From assembly GCA_025454835.1 (NCBI GenBank), contig JALONQ010000005.1, forward strand, positions 1 through 64,000: DNA of 64,000 bases, written 5' to 3'. Under the pieces are notes generated by a model. It saw nothing but the letters and a program-made list of their open reading frames with translations. It made no database searches and had not been told where the DNA came from. This document shows positions 25,943 to 34,715 of the stretch, one piece after another; the first letter of the stretch is position 1; each line of letters begins with the position of its first letter. This DNA comes from Bacteroidota bacterium (GTDB taxonomy: Bacteria; Bacteroidota; Ignavibacteria; UBA10030). Made by a program: the position numbers and the translations under genes.

Positions 25943-26178
25943 CGGCCGAACTCCGCCGGTGCGTTCAGATACTGCGGGATCTCGCGAGGTTTTTCAGCCA
26001 CCCCGTTTCGATGGAACTCGATGACCTCCCACGGGCACGCCCACACGCATTTGCGGCAGTTCGTGCACCGTTCGTCGATAATGGAGATCTTCGACTCCTG
26101 AAGTTCGATGGCGTCCTCGGGACAGACACCCACGCAACAGCCGCAGAAGTCGCACTTCCCGGGGATGATGTGGATCAT
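25939..26178 (-). CDS. 2[4Fe-4S] ferredoxin
   Basis: 79 residues from ATG at 26178 (MIHIIPGKCDFC); a GTG at 26199 could add 7. Two cysteine clusters, CDFCGCCVGVCP and CTNCRKCVWACP, each C-x2-C-x2-C-x3-C-P, bind two [4Fe-4S] clusters. A C-terminal extension of about 25 residues follows. Overlap with the reductase (ATGA) strongly suggests it supplies electrons to it, as reported for archaeal geranylgeranyl reductases. Confidence 0.9.
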   Translation of the reverse strand: MIHIIPGKCDFCGCCVGVCPEDAIELQESKISIIDERCTNCRKCVWACPWEVIEFHRNGVAEKPREIPQYLNAPAEFGR

Positions 26179-26199
26179 GAGCGGAGCGGAACGGGCCAC

Positions 26200-26435
26200 G
26201 GAGCTTTGAGAAAGTTGTGATGAGCGAAAATAGGTGATTTCCAGGGAAGAACCAAAGACCCGTATGGAGTCGTGAGGAAAGAGTATGGAGAAAAATGTCG
26301 AGAGACTTAGAGGACCCGCTTCAACCAGCCGACTCTACCTCCTTGCTCTACGCTCCATGCTCCATGCCTCACGCTCCATGCATCATTCTCCATGCTCCAT
26401 GCCGATTTCTCTCTACTCCTAACTCCCTACTCGCG
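26200..26435. repeat. Intergenic region with CTCCATGCTCC words
   Basis: No gene. A short-word array at about 26345-26415 reads CTCCATGCTCCATGCCTCAC, then CTCCATGCATCATTCTCC and again CTCCATGC, ending in CTCTACTCCTAACTCCC. It is the same style of low-complexity word repeat as elsewhere, with its own word. It precedes the stop codon of the Omp85-like gene on the minus strand. Confidence 0.8.
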
Positions 26436-28172
26436 TTAGAATTCCGACTGCACCCGCACATGCAACTTCGCGTCCCCGAACCCGTCACCTTTCCCCAACG
26501 CGATGCTGACACCGAGCAGTCCCACCGGAGCGTCGACGCGCAGCGTCACACCGTAGCCGAACCGGACGAGTTGCGACCCGGGGAGTCCGATCGACGAAAG
26601 GAGCGGACGCCGGATGAAGCCGCCGTCGATGAAGGCGCCGATGAACGACCGAGGCGAGAAGAAGAAGCGATGCTCAAGCGTGCCCCACGCAAGCTGCGAG
26701 CCCAAGAACGCTCCCTCCCGATACCCGCGGAGGCTCGTGGCTCCACCTAAGCGCATGAGGTCCGCCGCGTCGAGCGTACCGCTGCGCACATCGATGCCGT
26801 GAGCCTCCACGACCGACGTCTGGGCCGTAAATCGCGACAAGGCGAACGCGACATCGACCCGGAATCGCTGGATGGAGGTCCGGGCCGTCCCACCCGCTCC
26901 GTTCGACCGCTTTCGTCCCGCCTGCACATCGGCCGCGTAGAACGCGCCCGACCTTGGAGTGATCGCGTCGTCGCGGGTGTCATACGCAAACCGCAGCCCG
27001 AAGAGCCGCTGGTCGCTCGAGGCGAGCACGGCCGCTCCGTATCCTTCGATGGGCGTCGTAGTGGTTTGTGCATAGCTTACCCCCAGCGTCACGTCCTCAT
27101 CGACCATACCGCTGGCACCCAGACCGATCTGCTGCCGGACATACAATGAATCCTGCTTCCGTTGGCGGAAATCCGCGTCCGCGTTGATCTCCGAGCCGAG
27201 GACCCACGGCTCGCGATACGCGAGATCGATCTCCTGTGTCCCCTGCCGTTCCTGGAACCACCGCAACGACAACGTGCGGGCCGTTCCCAGGAGATTCCCC
27301 AGCCGGATGTCAACCAATCCCGTTACCGTGCCCCCGCCCGTTCCCGCCGCCGACGGCAGATATCCGATCATCCCGTCGAACGAGCTGTGCCGACCTTCCG
27401 TCACCGGCAGCGTCACGACCAATCGCTGCTGTTCGTTCAGCTCGACCGCGGGTTCGCCGACACTCGTGAACAACCGCGTCCGTTGAAGCCGCCGGACCGC
27501 TGAACCGGCCGACTGTGAGGTCCACAGGTCGCCCGTTCGAAGGCCCGAGGCGCGACGGACCGTCGAGCTGGTCGTGGAAGCATTGCCGACGATGCGGATG
27601 TCGGCGATGGTGAGGGTCGGGCCGGGCACGACCCGAAGTGCGACGGCCACGCTGCAGGCCGCCCCGCCTTCGGCCTCGTCCAACCTTTCGATGGTAACGG
27701 TTGCCAGCGGGCGGCCGGCCCGTTCGGCGCGGCCAAGGATCGCGGCGATGTCCCGTTCGAGCATGCCGGGACTGAAGCGTGATCCTCGACGGAGCAAAAG
27801 CAGCTCCCGAAGTCCCTCGGCCTCGGCCGCTGTCACGCCATCGATGTCGAACTCGCTGACGAACGCCGGAGGGCCTTCAACGACCCGCATGGTCCAGGCG
27901 CCCAAGGTCGATGTATCGACGACGGCCTCCGCATGCAGGTATCCCTGCATCGCATACCACTGTCGCACCATGGCAGCGACGGAATCGTGATCGCCGGTCG
28001 ATCGACGTGTGAGCAGCGAGGTCAGCTCGGCGAGACGTTCGGGCGCAGCGCCCGAAGGGGTGATGCGGTCGTGACCGAACGCCTTCGACGGCGTATCGGT
28101 CTGGGCGGAGAGAAACGTGCTGGCGGCCGCGAGGGCCACCGGGAGGATCAAGGATCTCAGAGGGATCGACAT
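26436..28172 (-). CDS. Omp85/surface-antigen outer membrane protein with POTRA domains
   Basis: 578 residues with signal peptide (LPVALAAASTFLSAQ). The N-terminal third contains POTRA-like segments (for example MRVVEGPPAFVSEFDIDGVT and TLTIADIRIVGNASTTSSTV). The C-terminal half is rich in amphipathic strands and ends in a strand terminating with phenylalanine (KLHVRVQSEF), as in BamA/TamA beta-barrels. Omp85 proteins insert or export outer-membrane proteins. It is smaller than BamA (about 800 residues), more like TamA or a patatin-type translocator. It lies 29 bp after the GWxTD gene in an operon. Confidence 0.8.
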   Translation of the reverse strand: MSIPLRSLILPVALAAASTFLSAQTDTPSKAFGHDRITPSGAAPERLAELTSLLTRRSTGDHDSVAAMVRQWYAMQGYLHAEAVVDTSTLGAWTMRVVEGPPAFVSEFDIDGVTAAEAEGLRELLLLRRGSRFSPGMLERDIAAILGRAERAGRPLATVTIERLDEAEGGAACSVAVALRVVPGPTLTIADIRIVGNASTTSSTVRRASGLRTGDLWTSQSAGSAVRRLQRTRLFTSVGEPAVELNEQQRLVVTLPVTEGRHSSFDGMIGYLPSAAGTGGGTVTGLVDIRLGNLLGTARTLSLRWFQERQGTQEIDLAYREPWVLGSEINADADFRQRKQDSLYVRQQIGLGASGMVDEDVTLGVSYAQTTTTPIEGYGAAVLASSDQRLFGLRFAYDTRDDAITPRSGAFYAADVQAGRKRSNGAGGTARTSIQRFRVDVAFALSRFTAQTSVVEAHGIDVRSGTLDAADLMRLGGATSLRGYREGAFLGSQLAWGTLEHRFFFSPRSFIGAFIDGGFIRRPLLSSIGLPGSQLVRFGYGVTLRVDAPVGLLGVSIALGKGDGFGDAKLHVRVQSEF

Positions 28173-28201
28173 CGTGCGGACGATGACCGGAGGTCCACCG
28201 T

Positions 28202-29512
28202 TCAGCGGATCGGACGCTCGCGCCCCAACAGGTCGGTCGTCGGATACCGGAGACGGTAGTCGCCGAATCCCGTCTCATCCACGAACACGAATTCGTAGTT
28301 CAGGTTGTAGTAGTGCCAGACCTCGTACGGCCGCGAGTTGGTCTCGAACGGATGCCGCTCGATGTTCTCGGGCGCGCCGAACCGAACGTACACCATACCC
28401 CGATCGGTCCGCCAGCCTTCGAGGTAGTGCGTGAAATTGCGATTCGCGTACTCGACCCGATGGTAGTATTCTTCCATCAGCTCGTTGCGCGTCGTTTGCG
28501 GGTCCGGGTCGCGCTTGTTCCAGAACTCCAGGAAACGGAGGCGCTTGTCCTCCGGCGTCTCGCCTGCCCGGATGAAGTCGACGTCCGACGTCCTCGCCAC
28601 ATACCGCATCTGCTCCACAGCGAGGTCGAGGTCGACGATCGAGAACGGCAGGTCCGACCAGCGCATCGTGAACGTACGCGAGGTCGAGGCGATGCGGTTG
28701 GCGTCGGTCGGTGGGACGCCGACGGGGTAGGCCCCCACGCGGATGATGTAGGGCCCGATCGGCAGGTTCAGGTCGCCGAATTTCATGAAGACCTGGTGCG
28801 TCGGCTCCAACGGCGCCTCGATCTGTTCGAGGCCCCCGACGGAATCGCGGTTGGAATTCTGGATCGTCGCCACGAGGCGCACCGGCGCCGCTGCGCCCTG
28901 CGAGTACATCTCGTAGAAGATGAAGAACCCGTCGGCCTGGTCTCCCACGTATCCCGAGATGTTCGGGATGATATTCCGCCGGTCGCCGCTCGACGTCAAT
29001 CGGTTGACGAGCATGACATCGCTCAGCGAGACGGTCCCCTGCCGGAATTCGCTCACGAGGACCTTGCGCCGCAGCGTGATCGTTTTGTTCGATTCCTGAT
29101 CGCGGACCTCGACGCGCACGTCGAACGGCCCGGGCTTCATGTCGAAGCTCATCTGCCGGAGTGAGTACAGACGGTTGGAGGTCGTCTGCGAGAAGTCCTT
29201 CGTTTTCAGCTCGACCGTGTGCAATCGGTTCCAGACCGGCTCACCGTCGGCCGTGGAGATGGTGGCCGTGATGTCGAAGGTGCCGAAGAATTCATCCCCC
29301 TTCTGGACGAACGTGATCTCTTCGTAGGGCACCTGGAGGTACAGCTCCAGCTTCGAGAGACCCGAGTCGGCCGAAGCATAGGACAGCACGTCCATAAAGA
29401 TGGTCGCCACACTGGTCTTGCGCCGGTCGGACATTTCGACCTGCGACAAGCCCACCGTCGTGATGGTCAGGCCAAGGATGCCGAGCATCAGGATCGTTCG
29501 CTTCGTCTTCAT
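28202..29512 (-). CDS. GWxTD-domain exported protein
   Basis: 436 residues from ATG at 29512 (MKTKRTILMLGILGLTITTVGLSQ, a signal peptide). Beta-rich N-terminal domains precede a C-terminal GWxTD domain with the diagnostic GWRTDRGMVYVRFGAP followed by RPYEVWHYYNLNYEFVFVDE. This domain is typical of the Bacteroidetes/Chlorobi/Ignavibacteria group and its molecular function is unknown. The upstream longer frame is not coding. Operon order: rimO, GWxTD, Omp85-like. Confidence 0.88.
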   Translation of the reverse strand: MKTKRTILMLGILGLTITTVGLSQVEMSDRRKTSVATIFMDVLSYASADSGLSKLELYLQVPYEEITFVQKGDEFFGTFDITATISTADGEPVWNRLHTVELKTKDFSQTTSNRLYSLRQMSFDMKPGPFDVRVEVRDQESNKTITLRRKVLVSEFRQGTVSLSDVMLVNRLTSSGDRRNIIPNISGYVGDQADGFFIFYEMYSQGAAAPVRLVATIQNSNRDSVGGLEQIEAPLEPTHQVFMKFGDLNLPIGPYIIRVGAYPVGVPPTDANRIASTSRTFTMRWSDLPFSIVDLDLAVEQMRYVARTSDVDFIRAGETPEDKRLRFLEFWNKRDPDPQTTRNELMEEYYHRVEYANRNFTHYLEGWRTDRGMVYVRFGAPENIERHPFETNSRPYEVWHYYNLNYEFVFVDETGFGDYRLRYPTTDLLGRERPIR

Positions 29513-29532
29513 AGCACTCGTCTCCGGCTGCG

Positions 29533-30831
29533 TCAACGGACCACTTCGCCGGTCAGGTCGAATTCCTCGGCCCCGGTGATCCGCACATCGTAGAAGTTCC
29601 CCACCTGCAGCGGCGTGGGATTCAGTACGCTCACCTCCTGGTCGATCTCGGGGGCATCCCACGCTGTCCGCCCCACCGACATCGGACCTTCGTGCCGGTC
29701 AACGAGCACGCGAACGGTCGAACCGACCAGTCCCTCGTTACGCTCCGCAGAGATCTCCATCTGCGCCTGCATGACCGCCTCCTGGCGTTCCTCCTTCACC
29801 TCCGCCGGGACCGGGTCGCCCAGCTCATAGGCCGAGGTCCCCTCCTCCTGCGAATACGTGAAAACGCCCAACCGGTGGAACCGCACCGACGTCACGAGAT
29901 CGAGCAGGTCGGCGAAGTCCTCCTCCGTCTCGGTCGGATAGCCGACGATGAGGGTCGTCCGGAGGGCGATCCCCGGCACGCGTTCCTGCACCGTGGCGAT
30001 CAGTTCCCGCAGCGCGCGGCTCGTGATGCCGCGTCGCATCGATTTCAGCACCCGGTCGGAGCTGTGCTGCACCGGCATATCAATGTAGGGAACGAGCGCG
30101 GGAAAATCCCGGAACGCGTCGAGGAGGCGCATCGGGAATTTGGCCGGATACGCGTACATCAGCCGGATCCACTCGATGCCTTCCACGTCATTCAGACGGC
30201 CAAGCAGATCGTAGAGGCTCCGTTCTCCCGTCGCGTCCAGGCCGTAGTAGGTCGTATCCTGGCCGATGATGATCAGTTCTTTGACGCCCTTCCGCGCGAG
30301 CTGCTGCGCCTCAGACAGCACCTGGTCCATCGGCTTGGTGCGATGGCTGCCCCGCATGAGCGGAATGGCGCAGAACGAGCAGGGATTGTCGCAGCCCTCG
30401 GAGATCTTCAGGTAGGCAAAATGCGACGGCGTCGTCAGCAGGCGCTCGCCCAGCAGTTCCTTCTTGTAGTCGATGCCCAGGTCGGCCAGGACCGCCGGCA
30501 TCTCATTGGAGCCGAAGTAGGAGTCTACGTCAGGGATCTCGGCGCGCAGTTCATTGCGGAACCGCTCCGAGAGACACCCCATGACGACGACCTTACGGAT
30601 CTCTCCGCGTTTCTTCCGGTCGACCGCCTCGAGAATGGCGTTGATCGATTCTTGCTTGGCGGCTTCGATGAATCCGCACGTGTTGATCACGACCGTGTCG
30701 GCCTGGTCGACATCGTCCGTGAGGGGCGCCTGGCTCATCTTCAACTGGCCGAGCAACGCCTCGCTATCGACGAGATTCTTCGAGCAACCGAGCGTTACGA
30801 CGTGGATCTTATCGTGGGAGGACTGAGACAA
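29533..30831 (-). CDS. rimO: Ribosomal protein S12 methylthiotransferase RimO
   Basis: 432 residues. N-terminal MTTase domain with the RimO-specific VTLGCSKNLVDSE, radical-SAM cluster CDNPCSFC (about residues 145-152) and a C-terminal TRAM domain. It adds a methylthio group to the conserved aspartate of ribosomal protein S12. It begins the operon with the GWxTD and Omp85-like genes, 20 bp from the next gene. Confidence 0.95.
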   Translation of the reverse strand: MSQSSHDKIHVVTLGCSKNLVDSEALLGQLKMSQAPLTDDVDQADTVVINTCGFIEAAKQESINAILEAVDRKKRGEIRKVVVMGCLSERFRNELRAEIPDVDSYFGSNEMPAVLADLGIDYKKELLGERLLTTPSHFAYLKISEGCDNPCSFCAIPLMRGSHRTKPMDQVLSEAQQLARKGVKELIIIGQDTTYYGLDATGERSLYDLLGRLNDVEGIEWIRLMYAYPAKFPMRLLDAFRDFPALVPYIDMPVQHSSDRVLKSMRRGITSRALRELIATVQERVPGIALRTTLIVGYPTETEEDFADLLDLVTSVRFHRLGVFTYSQEEGTSAYELGDPVPAEVKEERQEAVMQAQMEISAERNEGLVGSTVRVLVDRHEGPMSVGRTAWDAPEIDQEVSVLNPTPLQVGNFYDVRITGAEEFDLTGEVVR

Positions 30832-31180
30832 TGGAGATCTATGAAAGGTGAAAGGTGAAAGGTGAGAGGAGAAAGGATGTGTGGAGGTGTCCTAGAAGGG
30901 ATGAGTTCGATCGCTTCGTGCCTCGACCAACCCGGGACATTCATACATCCATCTCTCCGACAGGAATAGTGCCTCATCGCTTCGCGTGATTGTGATGAGC
31001 TTCCGGCGGTGATCGGAGAAATGCGAAATGGAGGCGTCGTGTAGTGAGTGTCGGGCACAGGGAAGTGGGGATTGGGAGTCGGGAGGTGGGGTCGGTTCCC
31101 AGGTTTCTGGCCTCTGGCTTTCCTCTCCGTCCCCATTTCCCATTTCCCTTATCCCATCTCCCGTCTCCAGTCAGCATGAT
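30832..31180. repeat. Intergenic 349 bp with AGGTGAAAGGTG and GGGAGTCGGGAGG words
   Basis: No gene. Near rimO (30839-30875) there is a run AGGTGAAAGGTGAAAGGTGA and GAGGAGAAAGGA. Near cdsA there is an inverted pair: plus-strand GGAAGTGGGGATTGGGAGTC and GGGAGGTGGGG (31062-31092), and minus-strand-like CCCCATTTCCCATTTCCC and ATCCCATCTCCCGTCTCC (31130-31165). The region between, about 30900-31060, shows no recognisable feature. Confidence 0.8.
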
Positions 31181-32140
31181 CTACGTTGACAAAACAACGA
31201 AATCGACATACAAATAGATGATCGGCGCGAGGAAGACGAGGCTGTCGAACCGATCATAGATGCCGCCGTGGCCGGGAAGAAGCGACGACGAGTCCTTGAC
31301 CCCGGCGTCACGCTTGAACCGCGATTCCACCAGGTCTCCGATCTGTCCGAACACCCCGACGAGCGTCCCCAGCACAACCGCGTGCGTCATCGTCAAATAG
31401 TCGAGCACAAGCCCTCGCGCAACGATCCATGTCACCACGGCTGCGATGAACCCGAACACGGCCCCTTCCCATGATTTCTTCGGACTGACCCGTTCAAACA
31501 GCCGATGACGACCGAACGTCAGTCCTCCGAAATAGGCCGCCGTATCGCAGATCCAGATCGACGCGAACAGCGTCACAACGGTCCAGCCACCCCATGTATC
31601 GATCTGCGCCAGCTCGGCGTCGCCCGCCATCCCGACCGGAAAGAACTGCGGCACCGGAAACCCGTACGGGAAAAGTTCGCGCATCCCGATGAGCGCACCG
31701 AAGAAGAGCGGAATGAGCATCACGCCCGCCACCGTCGCGCCCGCGTTCACGATCGCCGATCCCTCCGTCCGGAAGAGCTCCACGAGTCCCACCACGAGCG
31801 CGAAGATCAGCAGAACAAAGAGTATGAACTGGTGCATCGAGAACATGCTCAGCGCGATGCCCATCGAGGCGAAGGCGGTGTAGGTCTCTACCTGCAGTCG
31901 CTCGTAGACGAAGGCCAGGTTCAGCAAGAGACCGAAGGCCAGCCCGATGCGCCGCTGGGGCTTGGCCCCTTTGGCCTCCGTCAGACCGTAGAATTCATGC
32001 AACGCCAGGAACGAGATCACGGCCACCAGCGCGAAGAACCAGTACCCTCCTTGCAGCGTGATCCAGACGATGGCCGGGATCGCGACGGCAGCCACCGCCA
32101 CCCGTTGCGGGAGCGTCGAGAACGGACTCGGAGTGCTCAT
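31181..32140 (-). CDS. cdsA: Phosphatidate cytidylyltransferase CdsA
   Basis: 319 residues from ATG at 32140 (MSTPSPFSTLPQRVAVAAVA). Multi-pass membrane protein with the family signature near the C-terminus: SRFKRDAGVKDSSSLLPGHG followed by GIYDRFDSLVF. It makes CDP-diacylglycerol from phosphatidic acid and CTP, the branch point for all phospholipids. The upstream part of the open frame is antisense-like and is excluded. It is the last gene of a four-gene translationally linked operon. Confidence 0.93.
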   Translation of the reverse strand: MSTPSPFSTLPQRVAVAAVAIPAIVWITLQGGYWFFALVAVISFLALHEFYGLTEAKGAKPQRRIGLAFGLLLNLAFVYERLQVETYTAFASMGIALSMFSMHQFILFVLLIFALVVGLVELFRTEGSAIVNAGATVAGVMLIPLFFGALIGMRELFPYGFPVPQFFPVGMAGDAELAQIDTWGGWTVVTLFASIWICDTAAYFGGLTFGRHRLFERVSPKKSWEGAVFGFIAAVVTWIVARGLVLDYLTMTHAVVLGTLVGVFGQIGDLVESRFKRDAGVKDSSSLLPGHGGIYDRFDSLVFLAPIIYLYVDFVVLST

Positions 32141-32144
32141 ACGA

Positions 32145-32594
32145 TCACAGAGAAGTGGGCAGATCGTCAACGTCGGCAAGCACGGCACGCGCCTCGGCCG
32201 CCCGCGACGCCGGGATGAAGAGACGTACGGCCGATGGGAGCGGGAACCACCAGGACGAGACGTGATCCCGGAACGAGTAAGCGTACGAGGGGATCCCGGC
32301 CCGGCGCAGCACCACCGCCACCCAATCGGCCTCGAATTCCGAGTCGAACGAGCCGACCAGCGTGTGATCGGCCGCGAACGCCTGATGCGCCGGATCGTCG
32401 CAGAACAGACGGCCGTCCGCACGCTGAGCGCACGTTCCGCACACGGGGCGCGCGCACACCACACACAGCCCGACCGAGGGAGCGGTCGGATGCGTCTCGC
32501 ACATCGGCATGTGACCGTTCTGCCAGCGTCCGCACCATCCGCAGGCCTCCTCGGCCGACCGGATCTCATGTGTGCAATGCACGCAGTCGCTCAT
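32145..32594 (-). CDS. Zinc-binding protein with DUF2007-like domain
   Basis: 149 residues from ATG at 32594, overlapping the CPBP gene (ATGA). The N-terminal half carries several C-x2-C pairs (CVHCTHEIRSAEEACGWC, CVVCARPVCGTC) and H/C ligands like a B-box or zinc-ribbon fold. The C-terminal half TLVGSFDSEFEADWVAVVL resembles DUF2007, putative signal-transducing domains that often act as short add-ons to zinc ribbons. The role is unknown. It lies 4 bp upstream of cdsA. Confidence 0.75.
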   Translation of the reverse strand: MSDCVHCTHEIRSAEEACGWCGRWQNGHMPMCETHPTAPSVGLCVVCARPVCGTCAQRADGRLFCDDPAHQAFAADHTLVGSFDSEFEADWVAVVLRRAGIPSYAYSFRDHVSSWWFPLPSAVRLFIPASRAAEARAVLADVDDLPTSL

Positions 32595-33505
32595 GCCTTC
32601 TCCGCCACGGGCCGCGTGATGCGATGATACAGCCACATCGTCCAGGCGAACAGCAGTCCGAAGGCCGCCCCCTGCATCAGCATCGTCGGCAGGTCGGCCG
32701 CTGAGCCTACCGACTCCACGAGCATCTCGTCGTTCGCCAGGCCCATTCGAACGGCAACGACGGCCAGAAAGTTGTTCAGAAAGTGCAGCAAGATCGGGGG
32801 CAGGAGGCTCGCCGAACGATATCGCGTGTATCCAAAGAAGACGCCCAGCGCCACGAGACCGACCGCATCGAACGGGTTGAGGTGGAAGAGCCCGAACAGC
32901 ACTCCCGAGACCACGGCTCCACCCAGGGGGCTCCAAGCCTTGCGAAACAGCGTCTGCACGAGGCCCCGGAAGTAGAATTCTTCGACGAACGACGGTACGA
33001 CCGCCACCACCAGGCCGACGAACAGAAATTCGGGCACCGACTCGGACGCCAGCAGCAGCGCCATCATCGACTGCAACATCTCCTTGAACGGACCGATGAT
33101 CGAATCGACGATCGGCGGCAAGGGGATCAGTCGCTGAAGATAGATGACGGTTTCCAGTACACGCTGGAGCGACAGCAGCGCCACGAGCAACACGGCGAAC
33201 TCCCGCACCGAGGGAATACGGAGCGGGAACACTTCGAGCGGATCGCGACTGACGAGACGGGCCAGGATGACCGTCGGAGCCAGGATGAACAAGAGCTGCG
33301 ACAGGAGCGTGACCCACCGCACCATCCCGACGTTCGATGCCGTAACGTTCAGCTCGCCCATCGCCAGGAACGTCATGATGCCGCCGCCGATCTGGTAGAG
33401 CAGAAAGACTCCCACCAGCACCAGCAGACCGAAGGCTGCCGGATGGATGTTCCGGTCCTGGAGGAACGTGTGCGGCTCGCCGGGCGTGGGGGTCGTCGGT
33501 TTCAT
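32591..33505 (-). CDS. CPBP-family intramembrane metalloprotease
   Basis: 304 residues with about eight hydrophobic helices. The three CPBP/Abi motifs are seen: EEFYFRGLVQTLF, FGLFHLNPFDAVG (GHHxxN-like) and HFLNNFLAVVAVR. These are glutamate-histidine metal-dependent intramembrane proteases related to type II CAAX enzymes. The start overlaps the stop of the upstream deoxyhypusine-synthase-like gene by one base (TGATG). The substrate is unknown. Confidence 0.9.
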   Translation of the reverse strand: MKPTTPTPGEPHTFLQDRNIHPAAFGLLVLVGVFLLYQIGGGIMTFLAMGELNVTASNVGMVRWVTLLSQLLFILAPTVILARLVSRDPLEVFPLRIPSVREFAVLLVALLSLQRVLETVIYLQRLIPLPPIVDSIIGPFKEMLQSMMALLLASESVPEFLFVGLVVAVVPSFVEEFYFRGLVQTLFRKAWSPLGGAVVSGVLFGLFHLNPFDAVGLVALGVFFGYTRYRSASLLPPILLHFLNNFLAVVAVRMGLANDEMLVESVGSAADLPTMLMQGAAFGLLFAWTMWLYHRITRPVAEKA

Positions 33506-34455
33506 CAGCGTCCGAAGCGGACCATCGCCGCGAGCAGCGGCACCATGATCTCGTGGTGCCCGATGAACTGATAGCCGCGGCCGTACTTCTGCGTGGGCCG
33601 CTCGACGACGTTCACGGTCGGGCGGTAGTGGCGGATCATGTCGAAGTTCGCGGTCGTGAAGCCCTTGGCCTTGTGGCCGAGGTTGCGTGCCACGGTGAGA
33701 GCCTTGAGGAACACCTCGGGCAGGATGACGGCCGAACCGATGTTCAACACCACCCCGCCGTCCATGAGACCCTTGACGGAATTGATCAGCACCTTGAAAT
33801 CCCGGAACGTCATTTCGCCCGTCGCCGCGCCGTCCATCGACGGCTGTTGGTGGACAATGTCCGTGCCGATGGCGGCGTGGACCGTCACCGGAATCCCGAC
33901 CTCGTAGCACCGGGCCAGCAGCGAAACCCTTCGATTCGGCGCCTTGAGGGCGATCAGTTTCTTCGCCAGTGCCTCGCCATAGCCCTCGGTCCCGTCGGTC
34001 ATCCCCTTGACAAGCGCCTTGTTGATGAACTCCCCCGTTTCGCGCGACATGCCGAACGTGCCGTCCATGAGGTTGACGGCGACATCTTCCGACGTATGGC
34101 CCCACATGGCCGTTTCGACATCGTGGATCGACGCCGCGCTGTTCATGGCCACATGCGTGACGAGGCCGCGCTCCAGCAGGTCGATGAGCACCGGGGCGAG
34201 TCCCACCTTGATCACGTGAGCGCCCATCATCAGGATCACCGGTTTGCGGCGGGTGCGGGCTTTCCGGATATCCCGCGCGACGCTCCGCAGGTCCGCCGCC
34301 ACCAGGATGTTCGGAAGAGAGGCCAGGAACGTCTCCACCGAGCCTCCCTTGCCGGGGAGTACCTTGGCGAAGTCCTTCGGCCGCACTTTGCTCTTGCGCG
34401 TGGCGATGGAGATGGTCTTGACGCCCGAGAGATCGATCTGAGTGTAGCGTGCCAT
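33505..34455 (-). CDS. Deoxyhypusine-synthase-like conserved protein
   Basis: 316 residues, cytosolic, no signal peptide. The long conserved stretches (VILMMGAHVIKVGLAPVLID, MNSAASIHDVETAMWGHTSE, IPVTVHAAIGTDIVHQQPS, GSAVILPEVFLKALTVARNL) match a bacterial family distantly related to deoxyhypusine synthase, a Rossmann-type NAD-binding fold. Bacteria lack the eIF5A substrate, so the reaction is unknown. It is first in the operon with a CPBP protease, a zinc protein and cdsA. The family assignment is from memory and moderate; the coding call is strong. Confidence 0.7.
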   Translation of the reverse strand: MARYTQIDLSGVKTISIATRKSKVRPKDFAKVLPGKGGSVETFLASLPNILVAADLRSVARDIRKARTRRKPVILMMGAHVIKVGLAPVLIDLLERGLVTHVAMNSAASIHDVETAMWGHTSEDVAVNLMDGTFGMSRETGEFINKALVKGMTDGTEGYGEALAKKLIALKAPNRRVSLLARCYEVGIPVTVHAAIGTDIVHQQPSMDGAATGEMTFRDFKVLINSVKGLMDGGVVLNIGSAVILPEVFLKALTVARNLGHKAKGFTTANFDMIRHYRPTVNVVERPTQKYGRGYQFIGHHEIMVPLLAAMVRFGR

Positions 34456-34540
34456 GGGAGTGCGTGTATGGAGGCCGGTAGTCGGAATTCTGGAATCGTG
34501 ATGCGTGATGAGGGATTCAGGAACCGATCTATTGTGTTCT

Positions 34541-34700
34541 GGCTTCTGATCTCTGGCTTCTGGCTTCTGACCTCTGGCTTCTGGCTTCTGACCTCTGGCT
34601 TCTGGCTTCTGACCTCTGGCTTCTGGCTTCTGGCTTCTGACCTCTGGCTTCTGGCTTCTGACCTCTGGCTTCTGGCCTCTGACCTCTGTCTACTGTATTC
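34541..34700. repeat. 21-bp tandem array CTCTGGCTTCTGGCTTCTGAC
   Basis: Several tandem near-copies of a 21-bp unit built from the words CTCTGG, CTTCTGG and CTTCTGAC, from about 34541 to 34690, then CTCTGGCCTCTGACCTCTG. It fills the gap between the DHS-like gene and the DUF3108 gene. Plus-strand frames across it give FWLLTSGFWLL-type repeats, which are not protein coding. No other feature is seen in 34456-34715. Confidence 0.92.
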
Positions 34701-34715
34701 CGTCTTCGTTTCTTC

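Noticed and set aside
23766-26178. Recent transfer of the lipid genes from archaea
   Set aside because: Codon use and GC do not look different from neighbours, and related genes are known in FCB bacteria; a tree would be needed.
34541-34700. Possible CRISPR or DGR variable repeat in the 21-bp array
   Set aside because: No spacers and no reverse transcriptase; tandem microsatellite-like pattern only.
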